Source: Rhodanobacter sp. B04
Lineage (GTDB): Bacteria > Pseudomonadota > Gammaproteobacteria > Xanthomonadales > Rhodanobacteraceae
DNA length: 64,000 nucleotides
Direction: 5' to 3'
Assembly: GCF_002001125.1 (NCBI RefSeq)
Contig: NZ_MUNV01000026.1
Location: 248,001-312,000, forward strand
Positions within the stretch are counted from its first letter, which is position 1. Every line of letters begins with the position of its first letter. Position numbers and translations under genes: made by a program. Shown piece after piece: positions 9,135-20,568 of the stretch. The notes beneath the pieces were generated by a model. That model searched no databases, was not told the DNA's origin, and saw nothing but the letters and a program-made list of their open reading frames with translations.

Positions 9135-11018
9135 ATGAGTGATTTTCCCCGCTGGAAATACGCGCTGGTCGCACTGGTGATGCTGTTCGGCGTCATCTAC
9201 GCGCTGCCGAATGCATTTATCCCGCTGCCGGCCGTGCAGGTCACCGCCAATCGCGATGCTCCGCCGATCGATCAATCCGTGCAGCAGAAAGTCACGGCAG
9301 CGCTGACGGCGCAGCATGTCGCTGCCGGCGAGGTGAGCGTGCAGGGCGACCACCTGCTGGCGACCTTCGCCAATACCGACGTGCAGAAGAGCGGCGCCGA
9401 TGCGATCAAGGCAGCCCTGGGCGACGGTTACACGGTGGCGTTTAAGCTGCAGTCCACCGTGCCGGGCTGGCTGCGCGCGATCGGTGCGCGCTCGATGCCG
9501 CTGGGCCTCGACTTGCAGGGCGGTGTGCACTTCCTGATGCAGGTCGACGAGAACGACGTCATCGACAAGCAGGAAAACAGTTACGCGGACGATATCCGCG
9601 CCCTGTTGCGCGACAAGAACATCCGTTACGAATCGGTGGCCCGCAATGCCGTGCGTGGCCAGGGTATCGCGGTGATCCTGCGTTCGGCCGATGACCGTGC
9701 CAAGGCTTCCGATGCCATCGCCAACGAATACACCGACCTGCTGGTGGCGAACGGCCCAAGCACCGGCGACCGCTTCGTGCTCAATGCCACGGTGAAGCCG
9801 GAGAAGCTGCGCGACCTGTCGCGCAACACGATCACCCAGAACCTGGGCACGCTGCGCAACCGTATCAATGCACTGGGTGTGTCCGAGCCGTTGATCCAGC
9901 AGCAGGGCGACAGCCGCATCGTGGTCGAGCTGGCTGGCGTGCAGGACCCGGCCGAGGCCAAGCGGCTGATCGGCGCCACCGCCACGCTGCAGTACCGTGC
10001 CGGCATCGGCCAGCCTGGCGACACCGCGGCCCAGCAGGCGGCGCAAAGCGGCAATATCCCGCCGGACGCCAACCTGTTCTACATGCGTGGCAGCCAGGTG
10101 CCGGTGCTGGTGAGCAAGCGCATCATCGTGACCGGCAACGAGCTGGTGGATGCCGCTTCCGGCATCGATCAGCAGAGCGGCACGCCCAAGGTCGATGTCA
10201 CCCTCAACGCGGCCGGTGCCAAGAAGATGGGCGACTTCACCAATGCCAATATCGGCAAGCCGATGGCCGTGGTGTACGTCGAGCGCGTCACCGAGACCAA
10301 GATGGTCGACGGCAAGGAAGTGCGCACGCCGAAGATCACCGAATCGGTGATCAACGACGCCACCATCCAGGGTGCTTTCAGCAAGCAGTTCCAGACCACC
10401 GGCCTGGCCAGCCCGAAGGAAGCATCCGATCTGGCCCTGCTGCTGAAGGGCGGTGCGCTGGCCGCACCGGTCGACATCGTCGAGGAGCGCGTGATCGGCG
10501 CCAGCCTCGGCCAGGACAATATCGACAAGGGCTTCAAGGCGGTGCTGCTCGGCCTGGCCCTGGTGCTGCTGGCCGCGGCGATCTACTACAAGCTGTTCGG
10601 CCTGGTCGCCGACATCGCGCTGTTCTTCAACCTGGTGATCCTGCTGGCGGTGATGTCGCTGATCGGCGTCACCCTGACCATGCCGGGCGTCGCCGGTATC
10701 GTGCTGACGCTGGGCATGGCGATCGACGCGAACGTGCTGATCTGCGAGCGCGTGCGTGAGGAACTGCGCAACGGCTCCACGCCGCACGCGGCGATCCGCG
10801 CCGGCTACGAGAAGGCGTGGTCGACCATCCTGGACGCCAACGTCACCCACCTGATCGCCGCGCTGGCGCTGACCACCATGGGCACCGGCGCGATCAAGGG
10901 CTTCGGCGTGACGCTGATGATCGGCATCCTGACCTCGCTGTTCACCTCGGTGACGTTGACCCACGCGTTCACCGCGCTGATCCACGGCCACCGCAAGCTC
11001 AAGACGCTGTCGGTCTAA
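9135..11018 (+). CDS. secD: protein translocase subunit SecD
   Basis: 627 aa. SecD with SecF uses the proton-motive force to pull secretory proteins through SecYEG on the periplasmic side. There is one N-terminal transmembrane helix (about 7-27), a large periplasmic P1 region starting with GLDLQGGVHFLMQVD, and five C-terminal helices from about residue 465, containing AAPVDIVEERVIGASLG and GMAIDANVLICERVREEL. The length is close to E. coli SecD (615). secF starts 9 bp after the TAA stop. Confidence 0.96.
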   Translation: MSDFPRWKYALVALVMLFGVIYALPNAFIPLPAVQVTANRDAPPIDQSVQQKVTAALTAQHVAAGEVSVQGDHLLATFANTDVQKSGADAIKAALGDGYTVAFKLQSTVPGWLRAIGARSMPLGLDLQGGVHFLMQVDENDVIDKQENSYADDIRALLRDKNIRYESVARNAVRGQGIAVILRSADDRAKASDAIANEYTDLLVANGPSTGDRFVLNATVKPEKLRDLSRNTITQNLGTLRNRINALGVSEPLIQQQGDSRIVVELAGVQDPAEAKRLIGATATLQYRAGIGQPGDTAAQQAAQSGNIPPDANLFYMRGSQVPVLVSKRIIVTGNELVDAASGIDQQSGTPKVDVTLNAAGAKKMGDFTNANIGKPMAVVYVERVTETKMVDGKEVRTPKITESVINDATIQGAFSKQFQTTGLASPKEASDLALLLKGGALAAPVDIVEERVIGASLGQDNIDKGFKAVLLGLALVLLAAAIYYKLFGLVADIALFFNLVILLAVMSLIGVTLTMPGVAGIVLTLGMAIDANVLICERVREELRNGSTPHAAIRAGYEKAWSTILDANVTHLIAALALTTMGTGAIKGFGVTLMIGILTSLFTSVTLTHAFTALIHGHRKLKTLSV

Positions 11019-11027
11019 GGAACCACC

Positions 11028-11993
11028 ATGGAAATCTTCAATCACGACAGCAATATCCCGTTCCTCGGGATGCGCAAATACAGCATCGCGATCGCCCTGT
11101 TCCTGATGATCGCGTCGGTGGTGCTGATTGCCACCAAGGGCCTCAACTACGGCCTGGATTTCAACGGCGGCGTCTCGCTGGTGGTCGACTACGACCAGCC
11201 GGTGCAGATTGCCGATGTGCGCGCGGCGCTGACCAAGGGCGGCCTCGACCATGCCGTGGTGCAGAGCCTGGGCGGCACCCGCGAAGTGTCGATCCGCATG
11301 CAGCCGAAGGACGATGTGGCGGCGGAGAAGGTCTCCGGCGGCAAGGTCAACCTGGATCGCATTTCGGACGACGTGCTGAAGATGCTGCAGGTCACGCGCC
11401 AGGACGCGAAGCTGAAGAGTCACGAGTTCATCAGCGCGGAAGTCGGCGCGGAACTGCGCAGCGACGGCACCGTCGCGGCGGTGTTCGTGATCCTCGGCAT
11501 CATGTTCTACCTGTGGATCCGTTTCGAACGCCGCTTCGCGATCGCGGCGGTGGCCACCGAAGTCCACGACGTGCTGGTGACGCTGGGCATCCTGGCGCTG
11601 GTGCAGCGCGAGTTCGACATGACCGTACTGGCTTCCGTGCTGGCGGTGATCGGTTACTCGATCAACGACAAGGTGGTGGTGTTCGACCGTATCCGCGAAC
11701 TGTTCCGTCTTGCGCGCAAGGCCGAGCCGGAGGAGATCCTCAACCGCTCGATCAACAACACGCTGTCGCGAACCATCATCACCTCGCTGTTCACCGGCAT
11801 CACCATGGCGGCCCTGTATTTCTTCGGTGGCCCGGCGGTGCACGGTTTCGCGGTGACGATGCTGATCGGCATCGTGGTCGGTACGCTGTCGTCGATCTTC
11901 GTGGCCAGCCCGATCCTGTTGTGGCTCGGTGTGTCGAAGCAGGACCTGATGCCGGTCACCAAGGAAAATCCGGAGCTGGCGCGGCGTCCCTGA
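11028..11993 (+). CDS. secF: protein translocase subunit SecF
   Basis: 321 aa, matching E. coli SecF (323). One N-terminal helix, a small periplasmic domain beginning GLDFNGGVSLVVDY, and five C-terminal helices with the conserved AVIGYSINDKVVVFDRIRE and SINNTLSRTIITSLT-like segments. It pairs with SecD encoded immediately upstream. A strong intrinsic terminator follows 26 bp after the stop and ends the yajC-secDF transcript. Confidence 0.96.
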   Translation: MEIFNHDSNIPFLGMRKYSIAIALFLMIASVVLIATKGLNYGLDFNGGVSLVVDYDQPVQIADVRAALTKGGLDHAVVQSLGGTREVSIRMQPKDDVAAEKVSGGKVNLDRISDDVLKMLQVTRQDAKLKSHEFISAEVGAELRSDGTVAAVFVILGIMFYLWIRFERRFAIAAVATEVHDVLVTLGILALVQREFDMTVLASVLAVIGYSINDKVVVFDRIRELFRLARKAEPEEILNRSINNTLSRTIITSLFTGITMAALYFFGGPAVHGFAVTMLIGIVVGTLSSIFVASPILLWLGVSKQDLMPVTKENPELARRP

Positions 11994-12019
11994 GTGCCGC
12001 GCAGTGGGTCGTAACAAGG

Positions 12020-12048
12020 AAAGGCCCGGTTGTCCGGGCCTTTCTTCT
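12020..12048 (+). terminator. intrinsic terminator after secF (possibly bidirectional)
   Basis: A perfect 10-bp stem pairs 12020-12029 with 12034-12043 around a 4-nt loop, followed by TTTCTT on the plus strand. It lies between the convergent secF (stop 11993) and murU (stop 12080) and may serve both. Confidence 0.85.
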
Positions 12049-12079
12049 GGTGGATTGATGCGCCCGGCGGCGGAGCGGA

Positions 12080-12748
12080 TCAGCTGCGCAAATGGGCATC
12101 CAGCTCGGCAAGCTGCTGAGGATTGCCCAGGTTCCACCAGGCGCCATCGTACCGTTCGCCACGGAGCCGATCCTCGCGCATCGCCTGCTGATAGATCGGC
12201 AGCAGCTTGAAGCGGCCCGCCGGGCAGGCACGGACCAGCTCGGGACGGTAAACGCCGATGTTGCCGAAGGTCAGGCGCTCGCCATCGCCGTCCTCGTGCA
12301 GGTTGCCCTGGCGCAGCACGAAATCGCCGCGTTGATGCCACTCGGGATTGGGCACCATCACCAGATGGGCATGGCCCGCCGGCTCGGCAGGCAGTGCGGC
12401 ATAGTCGTAGTCGCTCCAGATATCGGCACTCACCCCGATGAAGGGTTCCGGTCCCAGCATGGGCAGCGCGTTCAGCATGCCGCCACCGGTTTCCAGCGGG
12501 GTCGGGCCTTCGTAGGCGTAGCGGATGCGCAGGCCCCAGCGCGAGCCATCGCCGAGCGTGTCGGGAAACTGCTCGGCCAGATGCGAGGTGTTGATCACCA
12601 CGTAGTGCACACCAGCCGCGGCGAGCTTTTCGAGATGCCACACGATCAGCGGTTTGCCGCCGACTTCCAGCAACGGCTTGGGTGTGTGGTCGGTCAGAGG
12701 GCGCATGCGCTCGCCCAGGCCGGCGGCGAAGATCAATGCATGTCTCAT
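12080..12748 (-). CDS. murU: N-acetylmuramate alpha-1-phosphate uridylyltransferase
   Basis: 222 aa nucleotidyltransferase. The N-terminus MRHALIFAAGLGERMRPLT is the NTP-binding signature, followed by KPLLEVGGKPLI with the conserved lysine and VSADIWSD supplying a metal-binding Asp. In Pseudomonas putida MurU converts MurNAc-1-phosphate to UDP-MurNAc in a recycling route that bypasses MurA and so confers intrinsic fosfomycin tolerance. The assignment over a mannose-1-phosphate guanylyltransferase rests on the 4-bp ATGA overlap with an AmgK-like kinase gene, the same pair as in Pseudomonas. Confidence 0.85.
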   Translation of the reverse strand: MRHALIFAAGLGERMRPLTDHTPKPLLEVGGKPLIVWHLEKLAAAGVHYVVINTSHLAEQFPDTLGDGSRWGLRIRYAYEGPTPLETGGGMLNALPMLGPEPFIGVSADIWSDYDYAALPAEPAGHAHLVMVPNPEWHQRGDFVLRQGNLHEDGDGERLTFGNIGVYRPELVRACPAGRFKLLPIYQQAMREDRLRGERYDGAWWNLGNPQQLAELDAHLRS

Positions 12749-13788
12749 GCGGCTGCCACATCGGTCAGGTCGCGGCCCAGCGCGTAGCGCTCCAGCAGCG
12801 CCGCGAACTCGGCCAGCTCGGGATAGCTCCGCGCCACCGAGATCACGTAGTGGTAGACGCGCGGCACGTCGGCGAGATAACCGGGCTTGCCGTCGCGGTA
12901 CCACAGCCGATAGAACTGGCCGAGCACGCGAATGTGGCGCTGCAGGCCGGTCAGGTCGAACCAGCGCAGGAAGCGTTCGCGGTCGACTCCATGGCCGATC
13001 AGGCCGGCGCTGATCAGCCGCTGCCGATAGGATTCCACCCAGGTCTCCACCCGTTCGCGCGGCCAGGCGATGTAGGCATCGCGCAGCAGCGAGGCCAGGT
13101 CGTAGGTGATCGGGCCGGCGAGGGCTCCCTGGAAATCGATAATCCCTGGACTCAAGAGTGCAGGGGCGATGATGCCCGGGCTGGTGTCGTCGACGATCAG
13201 CAGATTCCGGCTATGGAAGTCGCGGTGCACGAAGCGGCGCGGCTGCTCCAGTGCATTGCGAACGATCACGCCGAAGGCTGCCTCCAGCACGTCCCACTCG
13301 CCGCAGTCCGGGGTGTGGCCGAGGTGCCGGCCGAGAAACCATTCCGGCATGACTTCCAGTCCGCGAACCAGTACGTCATGGTCGAACGGCGGCAGGTCGC
13401 TGCAGTCCATGCGGACCTGCATGCGCAGCAACGCCTCCATCGCATCGCCGTAGAGGGCATCCGCGCTGTCTTCGTTCAATGCCGGCAGATAAAGCCGCGT
13501 ACCCAGGTCTTCGATCAGCAGGAAACCCTGTTCCAGGTCGTGGGCATACACGGCCGGCACATGCAGACCGGCTGCGGACAGCTGCGCGCCGATCGCCAGC
13601 CACGGCCGCGGATCTTCCTGGGCCGGCGGCGAGTCCATCACCACCCAGCTGCGCCCCTGGTGCTGCGTGCGCCAGTAACTGCGGAAACTGGCATCGGCCG
13701 AGGCGGATGCGAGCGTCAGTGCGGGATCGCCGAGAACATGGCGGGTCCAGGCGAGGCGTGCGGCGGCGCGGTCGGCAATGCTGTCCAT
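12745..13788 (-). CDS. amgK: anomeric MurNAc/GlcNAc kinase, aminoglycoside-phosphotransferase fold
   Basis: 347 aa from ATG at 13788. APH/choline-kinase fold with the catalytic loop HRDFHSRNLL (HxDxxxxN) and the metal-binding segment GIIDFQGALAGPITYDLASLL. AmgK phosphorylates MurNAc at the anomeric carbon, producing the substrate of MurU. The stop overlaps the murU start, so the two are translated together. A TTG 18 bp further upstream is an alternative start; neither has a strong ribosome-binding site. A repeated PGIIAPALLSPGIIDFQ stretch precedes the metal loop, possibly a small internal duplication. The gene starts 85 bp after amtB, on the same strand. Confidence 0.85.
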   Translation of the reverse strand: MDSIADRAAARLAWTRHVLGDPALTLASASADASFRSYWRTQHQGRSWVVMDSPPAQEDPRPWLAIGAQLSAAGLHVPAVYAHDLEQGFLLIEDLGTRLYLPALNEDSADALYGDAMEALLRMQVRMDCSDLPPFDHDVLVRGLEVMPEWFLGRHLGHTPDCGEWDVLEAAFGVIVRNALEQPRRFVHRDFHSRNLLIVDDTSPGIIAPALLSPGIIDFQGALAGPITYDLASLLRDAYIAWPRERVETWVESYRQRLISAGLIGHGVDRERFLRWFDLTGLQRHIRVLGQFYRLWYRDGKPGYLADVPRVYHYVISVARSYPELAEFAALLERYALGRDLTDVAAA

Positions 13789-13873
13789 GAAATCGTTCGC
13801 TGGCAAAACGCGAACAGCTTAGCAGGGCTCCGGGAAGCGCCCTGCGGCTGCGGACATGGGGCGCGCCCCGCAC

Positions 13874-15548
<1,675 letters not shown>

Positions 15549-15560
15549 TTATTGCGATGC

Positions 15561-15576
15561 AGCACGATGCGTGCCA
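15561..15576 (-). promoter_or_regulatory. candidate sigma-54 promoter of glnK-amtB
   Basis: On the minus strand TGGCACG-N4-GTGCT matches the RpoN consensus TGGCACG-N4-TTGCW with one mismatch and keeps the invariant GG and GC dinucleotides. The predicted start site would leave a leader of roughly 26 nt before the glnK ATG. No clear NtrC box was found upstream. Confidence 0.55.
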
Positions 15577-15697
15577 TCGCGCCCGGATCAGGCACGCCTC
15601 ATGATTTCAGCGGCTTGCATCACGATGGCCACATGGAATGCACGATAATCGAGCAATCCACGCAGATTGTTTCCCGCCATTGGTGCGTTCAGGCGGA

Positions 15698-15742
15698 TTG
15701 ACCGCGCCGTATCGAATCAGTACCATTTTAGTCCCGATTCGA
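15698..15742 (+). promoter_or_regulatory. candidate sigma-70 promoter of the suf operon with an overlapping inverted repeat
   Basis: TTGACC (15698-15703), 17 bp, TACCAT (15721-15726) forms a reasonable sigma-70 promoter. A 7-bp inverted repeat, TCGAATC at 15712-15718 and GATTCGA at 15736-15742, flanks the -10 element. This is a plausible operator for the Rrf2-type regulator encoded 23 bp downstream, giving autoregulation. It does not match the E. coli IscR type 1 consensus well. Confidence 0.5.
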
Positions 15743-15765
15743 GCGATCCCCAGCCTGGGCACTTC

Positions 15766-16239
15766 ATGCTCCGCGTCAGCCGACTGACCGACTACGCCAC
15801 CGTGGTGATGACCTGCATCGCCGCGCACCCGGATGACGTGCTCAGCGCCGTGCAGATTGCCGACGAGACGCACCTGGAGCTGCCGACGGTGAGCAAGTTG
15901 CTGAAGGCGCTCGGTCATGCTGCCCTGGTCGACTCGTTCCGCGGCGTCAACGGCGGTTACCGGCTGGCGCGGCCAGCCAGCGAGATTTCGCTGGCTGAGA
16001 TCGTCGAGGCGCTGGAAGGCCCGATCGGCATGACCGAATGCAGCGTGGCCGAAGGCCAGTGCGATCGTGAATCGCAGTGCAGCGTGCGTGGCAGCTGGCA
16101 ACGGATCAACAGCGTGCTGGACCACACCTTGCGTGGGGTCAGCCTGGCCGAGATGCTCAAGCCGTTGCCGGCCGCCTCCTTGAATCAGCGCCAGAAGATT
16201 GCGGTCACCGTGAAAGGCGGCGAGGCCACCATCGAATGA
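15766..16239 (+). CDS. Rrf2-family SUF operon regulator (IscR/SufR-like)
   Basis: 157 aa. Winged-helix Rrf2 domain starting [15 protein letters not shown], with the recognition region [12 protein letters not shown] and wing [11 protein letters not shown]. Three cysteines in the spacing C-x7-C-x5-C ([15 protein letters not shown]) are positioned to bind an iron-sulfur cluster, as in IscR. Such proteins repress Fe-S assembly genes when holo. Its stop overlaps the sufB ATG (ATGA), so it is the first gene of the suf operon. The ATG at 15766 was chosen because it gives the exact family N-terminus. Confidence 0.9.
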   Translation: MLRVSRLTDYATVVMTCIAAHPDDVLSAVQIADETHLELPTVSKLLKALGHAALVDSFRGVNGGYRLARPASEISLAEIVEALEGPIGMTECSVAEGQCDRESQCSVRGSWQRINSVLDHTLRGVSLAEMLKPLPAASLNQRQKIAVTVKGGEATIE

Positions 16240-17714
16240 GCAGCAGCATGATCAACGAGAACAGCGCCAGCACCACGCTCCGCGACAACGCCGACGTGGC
16301 CGAGGCGCTCGGGCGCAGCTATGCGGCCGGCTTCGTCACCGAGATCGAGATGACCGGCCTGCCGCCGGGCCTGGACGAGGACACCGTACGTCAGATTTCC
16401 GCGATCAAGCAGGAGCCGGAATGGATGACCGAGTGGCGGCTAGAAGCCTATCGGCACTGGCTGACCATGCCGAAGCCGGACTGGGCCAAGCTCGACATCG
16501 ATCCGATCGATTACCAGGCGATCAGCTACTACGCCGCACCCAAGGCCGGCCTGAAATCGCTGGACGAAGTCGATCCGGCCTTGCTGGAAACCTACGAGAA
16601 GCTGGGCATCCCGTTGCATGAGCGCGCGGCGCTGGCCGGCGTGGCGGTGGATGCGGTGTTCGACTCGGTTTCGGTGGGCACCACCTTCCGCAAGCAGCTG
16701 GCCGAAGCCGGCGTGCTGTTCTGCTCGATGAGCGAGGCGATCCGCGAATACCCCGAGCTGGTGCGGAAGTACCTCGGCAGCGTGGTGCCGACCGGCGACA
16801 ACTTCTTCGCCGCGTTGAATTCGGCGGTATTCTCCGACGGCAGCTTCGTGTTCATCCCGAAGGGCGTGCGCTGCCCGATGGAACTGTCGACCTACTTCCG
16901 CATCAACGCGCAGAACACCGGCCAGTTCGAGCGCACCCTGATCGTGGCCGAGGAAGGCTCGCACGTCTCCTATCTCGAAGGCTGCACCGCACCGAAGCGC
17001 GACGAAAACCAGTTGCATGCGGCGGTGGTCGAGCTGGTCGCGCTGGAAAAAGCGCAGATCAAGTACTCCACCGTGCAGAACTGGTATCCCGGCGACGAAA
17101 ACGGCGTGGGCGGCATCTACAACTTCGTCACCAAGCGCGGCGACTGTCGTGGCGACGATTCGAAGATCAGCTGGACCCAGGTCGAAACCGGCTCGGCGAT
17201 CACCTGGAAATACCCCAGCGTGGTCTTGCGTGGCGATCGTTCGGTCGGCGAGTTCTATTCGGTCGCCCTGACGCATCACTGCCAGCAGGCCGATACCGGC
17301 ACCAAGATGATCCACCTCGGCAAGCACACCAAGTCGAAGATCGTCGCCAAGGGCATCAGCGCCGGCCGCAGCTCCAACAGCTACCGTGGCCTGGTCAAGA
17401 TGGAGAAGGGCGCCGAGGGCGCGCGCAACTACACCCAGTGCGACTCCCTGTTGATCGGCAAGCAGTGCGGTGCGCACACCTTCCCGTACATGGAAGTGAA
17501 GAACCCGAGCGCGATCGTCGAGCACGAGGCCACCACCTCGAAGATCTCCGACGACCAGATGTTCTACTGCCGTTCGCGCGGCATCAGCGAGGAAGACGCC
17601 GTGTCGATGATCGTCGACGGCTTCTGCAAGCAGGTGTTCCGCGAGCTGCCGATGGAGTTCGCGGTGGAGGCGAAGAAGCTGCTGGAAGTGTCGTTGGAAG
17701 GAGCGGTGGGCTGA
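16236..17714 (+). CDS. sufB: Fe-S cluster scaffold subunit SufB
   Basis: 492 aa. SufB forms the SufBC2D scaffold on which [4Fe-4S] clusters are built. Conserved stretches include [55 protein letters not shown] and [17 protein letters not shown]; the cysteine in [16 protein letters not shown] is near the acceptor site. It overlaps the regulator stop by 4 bp. An ATG 12 bp downstream (16248) is an alternative start. The stop codon overlaps the start of a 38-codon small ORF (TGATG). Confidence 0.95.
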   Translation: MSSSMINENSASTTLRDNADVAEALGRSYAAGFVTEIEMTGLPPGLDEDTVRQISAIKQEPEWMTEWRLEAYRHWLTMPKPDWAKLDIDPIDYQAISYYAAPKAGLKSLDEVDPALLETYEKLGIPLHERAALAGVAVDAVFDSVSVGTTFRKQLAEAGVLFCSMSEAIREYPELVRKYLGSVVPTGDNFFAALNSAVFSDGSFVFIPKGVRCPMELSTYFRINAQNTGQFERTLIVAEEGSHVSYLEGCTAPKRDENQLHAAVVELVALEKAQIKYSTVQNWYPGDENGVGGIYNFVTKRGDCRGDDSKISWTQVETGSAITWKYPSVVLRGDRSVGEFYSVALTHHCQQADTGTKMIHLGKHTKSKIVAKGISAGRSSNSYRGLVKMEKGAEGARNYTQCDSLLIGKQCGAHTFPYMEVKNPSAIVEHEATTSKISDDQMFYCRSRGISEEDAVSMIVDGFCKQVFRELPMEFAVEAKKLLEVSLEGAVG

Positions 17715-17830
17715 TGAAGGTCCACGGCGCCACGGTGGCGCGGCAGGCACCTGCTGGCCCGGACGCTGTCATGAACTTGTCGATATTCAACTCCTCAGTG
17801 TCTCGGGAAATCCAAGGAACCACAGCATGA
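17714..17830 (+). CDS. small ORF (38 aa) between sufB and the lipoprotein gene
   Basis: The ATG at 17714 overlaps the sufB stop as TGATG and is preceded by AAGGAG (17698-17703). Its TGA overlaps the lipoprotein ATG as ATGA. The peptide begins [15 protein letters not shown] and ends REIQGTTA; it has no recognisable domain or signal. Both junctions and the ribosome-binding site fit a coupled, translated frame, but 38 codons is short enough to be accidental. Protein-level conservation in relatives would decide. Confidence 0.4.
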   Translation: MKVHGATVARQAPAGPDAVMNLSIFNSSVSREIQGTTA

Positions 17831-18338
17831 AATTGCTTTCCAGCGTGCTGATGATCGCTTCGGCAGCCGCACTTTCCGGCTGCATCCCGGTCAAGCACAA
17901 CGATCTGACCGCGCCGCAGATCAGCGGCACCGTGACCCGCGCAGGTGTTCCGGTGCCGGGTGTCCACGTGCAACTGGCCGATGTGCTCAATGACGCCGGC
18001 GTTCCCGTGCCCGGCGCGCTCAAGGACGAGGCGGTGACGGATGAGCAGGGGCATTTCGCCGTGGGGCCGCTCTACCGCGTGACGAAGAAGACGGCGGCGA
18101 TTCCGCTGGTCAGCGTGGATCTGCACACGGTGCCGTGGGGCCTGCGCCTGTCCACCGACGCCAAGACTTGGCACGCCGGGTGGCTTTCGGACCCGACCAT
18201 GTTCGGTGACGTGCCGAAGGCGCCGATTTCCGCCTTGTGTGATCTCTCGGTGGACAGCAAGTCCAGCGTGATCGACGGCGACATCGCGATCATGGGCAGC
18301 GGCCCGTGCATCCTGCAACTGATCGAGAAAAAGAAGAA

Positions 18339-18342
<4 letters not shown>
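17827..18342 (+). CDS. uncharacterised lipoprotein embedded in the suf operon
   Basis: 171 aa. A lipoprotein signal peptide ends in LSGC with the lipidated Cys at residue 19. The mature part starts with a segment (about 32-80) of the form ISGTVTRAGVPVPGVHVQL, reminiscent of a carboxypeptidase-regulatory/prealbumin-like beta-sandwich; the rest is unfamiliar. The C-terminus is a run of five lysines broken once (EKKKK). There are two further cysteines (about residues 137 and 159) that could pair. AAGGA lies 8 nt upstream of the ATG, and its stop overlaps the sufC ATG, so it is translated with the Fe-S genes. No Fe-S function is known to me for such a protein. It is predicted to sit in the envelope, which is odd for a cytosolic assembly operon. 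Confidence 0.85.
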
Positions 18343-19093
<751 letters not shown>

Positions 19094-19097
<4 letters not shown>

Positions 19098-20458
19098 GCC
19101 AGCCGGCATCGCTGCCGTTGGTCGCGTCCCTGCTCGACGCACCGCTGCCGCCCAGCGGCATCGTCTGGCTGGATGCGGCACGGCATGAGAACCGCGCGGC
19201 GTTTGCCGCCGGCGGCCTCCCCGATACGCGGGTGGAGGCGTGGAAATACACCGCGCTGCGCGCGCTTGGCCAGCGCAGCTTTGCCCATGGCGATGCCGCG
19301 GCGGCATCGCGTGCGGTAGCGGCGTCGAGATTTGCCTTGCCTGGCGTCGTCGGGCCGAGGCTGGTGTTCGTCAACGGCGTGTTCCGTGCCGATCTGTCGG
19401 CACTCGATGCGTTGCCGCCAGGGCTGACCCTGCAGCCGCTGGCGCAGGCGCTGCACGGCGACGCCGAGCCGCTGCGCTTCGTGCTGTCGCGGCCGATACC
19501 TGCCAGCGAGGCGGCCGACGCGTTTGTCCGGATCAATGCCGCCAGCGCCACCGATGGCGTGGTGCTGCGCGTTGCCGCCCACGCGAAGGTCGCTGCGCCG
19601 GTGCAGCTGGTGTTCGTCGGCGCCGCTGCCGAAGTCGCCGCTCCTGCGCATCCTGCGCCCGCGGCACTGGCACGTTCATCTGCGTCGGAACTTGCCTGGC
19701 ACCTGCGCAACGTGATCGAACTGGGCGAAGGCGCCGAGCTGAACCTGATCGAACACCATGTCTCCGAGGGTGAGCCGGCGCAGCTGGCTACTTTCGTCAG
19801 TGACATCGACGTGCGCGAAGGTGCGCGGCTGCACCACACCGTATTGCAGAACGTCGCGGCCGGTACCAGCCTGGTTCGCCGCAGCAGCGTACGCGTGCAC
19901 GGGCGTGCCCACGCAGTGCTGCATGTACTGGAACTGGGTGGCGCGCTGGTGCGCCACGACCTGCAGGCCGAGCTGATCGGCAACGGCGCGCGCTTCGATA
20001 CCCGCGGCGTGTTCATGCCGCACGGTCGCCAGCATATCGACACGCAGTTGACGATCCGCCACCAGGCGCTGAACACCACCTCCGCCTCGACCTGGCGCGG
20101 TGTCGCCAATGACCGCGCACGTGGCGTGTTCCGTGGCGCGATCGTGGTGGCACCCGGCGCCGACGGCAGCGATGCCAGCCTCGGTAACAAGAACCTGCTG
20201 CTGTCGCCGGGTGCCGAGATCGATACCAAGCCGGAGCTGGAGATCTATGCCGACGAGGTGAAGGCTGCGCACGGTGCCACCGTCGGTCAGCTCGACGAGC
20301 GCTCGCTGTTCTACCTGCGCTCGCGCGGCATTCCGCTGGCGCAAGCACGTGCGCTGCTGACGGCCGCGTTCTGTCGCGCGGTGCTGGACGATCTGCCGAA
20401 CGAGGCGCTGCGCGAGCATTTGTCCGCGTTGCTGGTCGCACAGTTGCCGAACGTCTGA
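19094..20458 (+). CDS. sufD: Fe-S cluster assembly protein SufD
   Basis: 454 aa. SufD is the paralogue of SufB in the SufBC2D complex. The N-terminus contains GLPDTRVEAWKYTALRAL, and the beta-helix core ends with the conserved ASWRG-like TWRGVANDRARGVFRGAIVV, NLLLSPGAEIDTKPELEIYADEVKAAHGATVGQLD and FYLRSRGI. The catalytic-interface His in KAAHGAT is present. It overlaps sufC by 4 bp. The next gene, sufS, is separated by 110 bp carrying a REP-like element. Confidence 0.93.
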
Positions 20459-20491
20459 TCCACTCTTCCAGCGCTGCTGGGAGATGCCGTA

Positions 20492-20530
20492 AAACCCTCT
20501 CCCATCGAGGAAAGGGTTTGGGGGTGAGGG
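20492..20530. repeat. REP-like GC-rich palindromic element inside the suf operon
   Basis: AAACCCT (20492-20498) and AGGGTTT (20513-20519) are inverted, and the element continues with GGGGGTGAGGGG after CCCTCTCCC on the left. This CCCTCTCCC...GGGTGAGGGG layout is like dispersed palindromes seen in Xanthomonadales intergenic regions. It sits between sufD and sufS. Confidence 0.5.
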
Positions 20531-20568
20531 GCCACTCTCGCGCCGAACCACATCGAAGCGAACACGCC

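Noticed and set aside
8640-12761. A 1373-codon open frame on the minus strand across yajC-secD-secF
   Set aside because: It is exactly antisense to well-identified Sec genes; its low-complexity His/Arg/Gln-rich product is typical of the shadow frame of GC-rich genes, and it has no recognisable motif.
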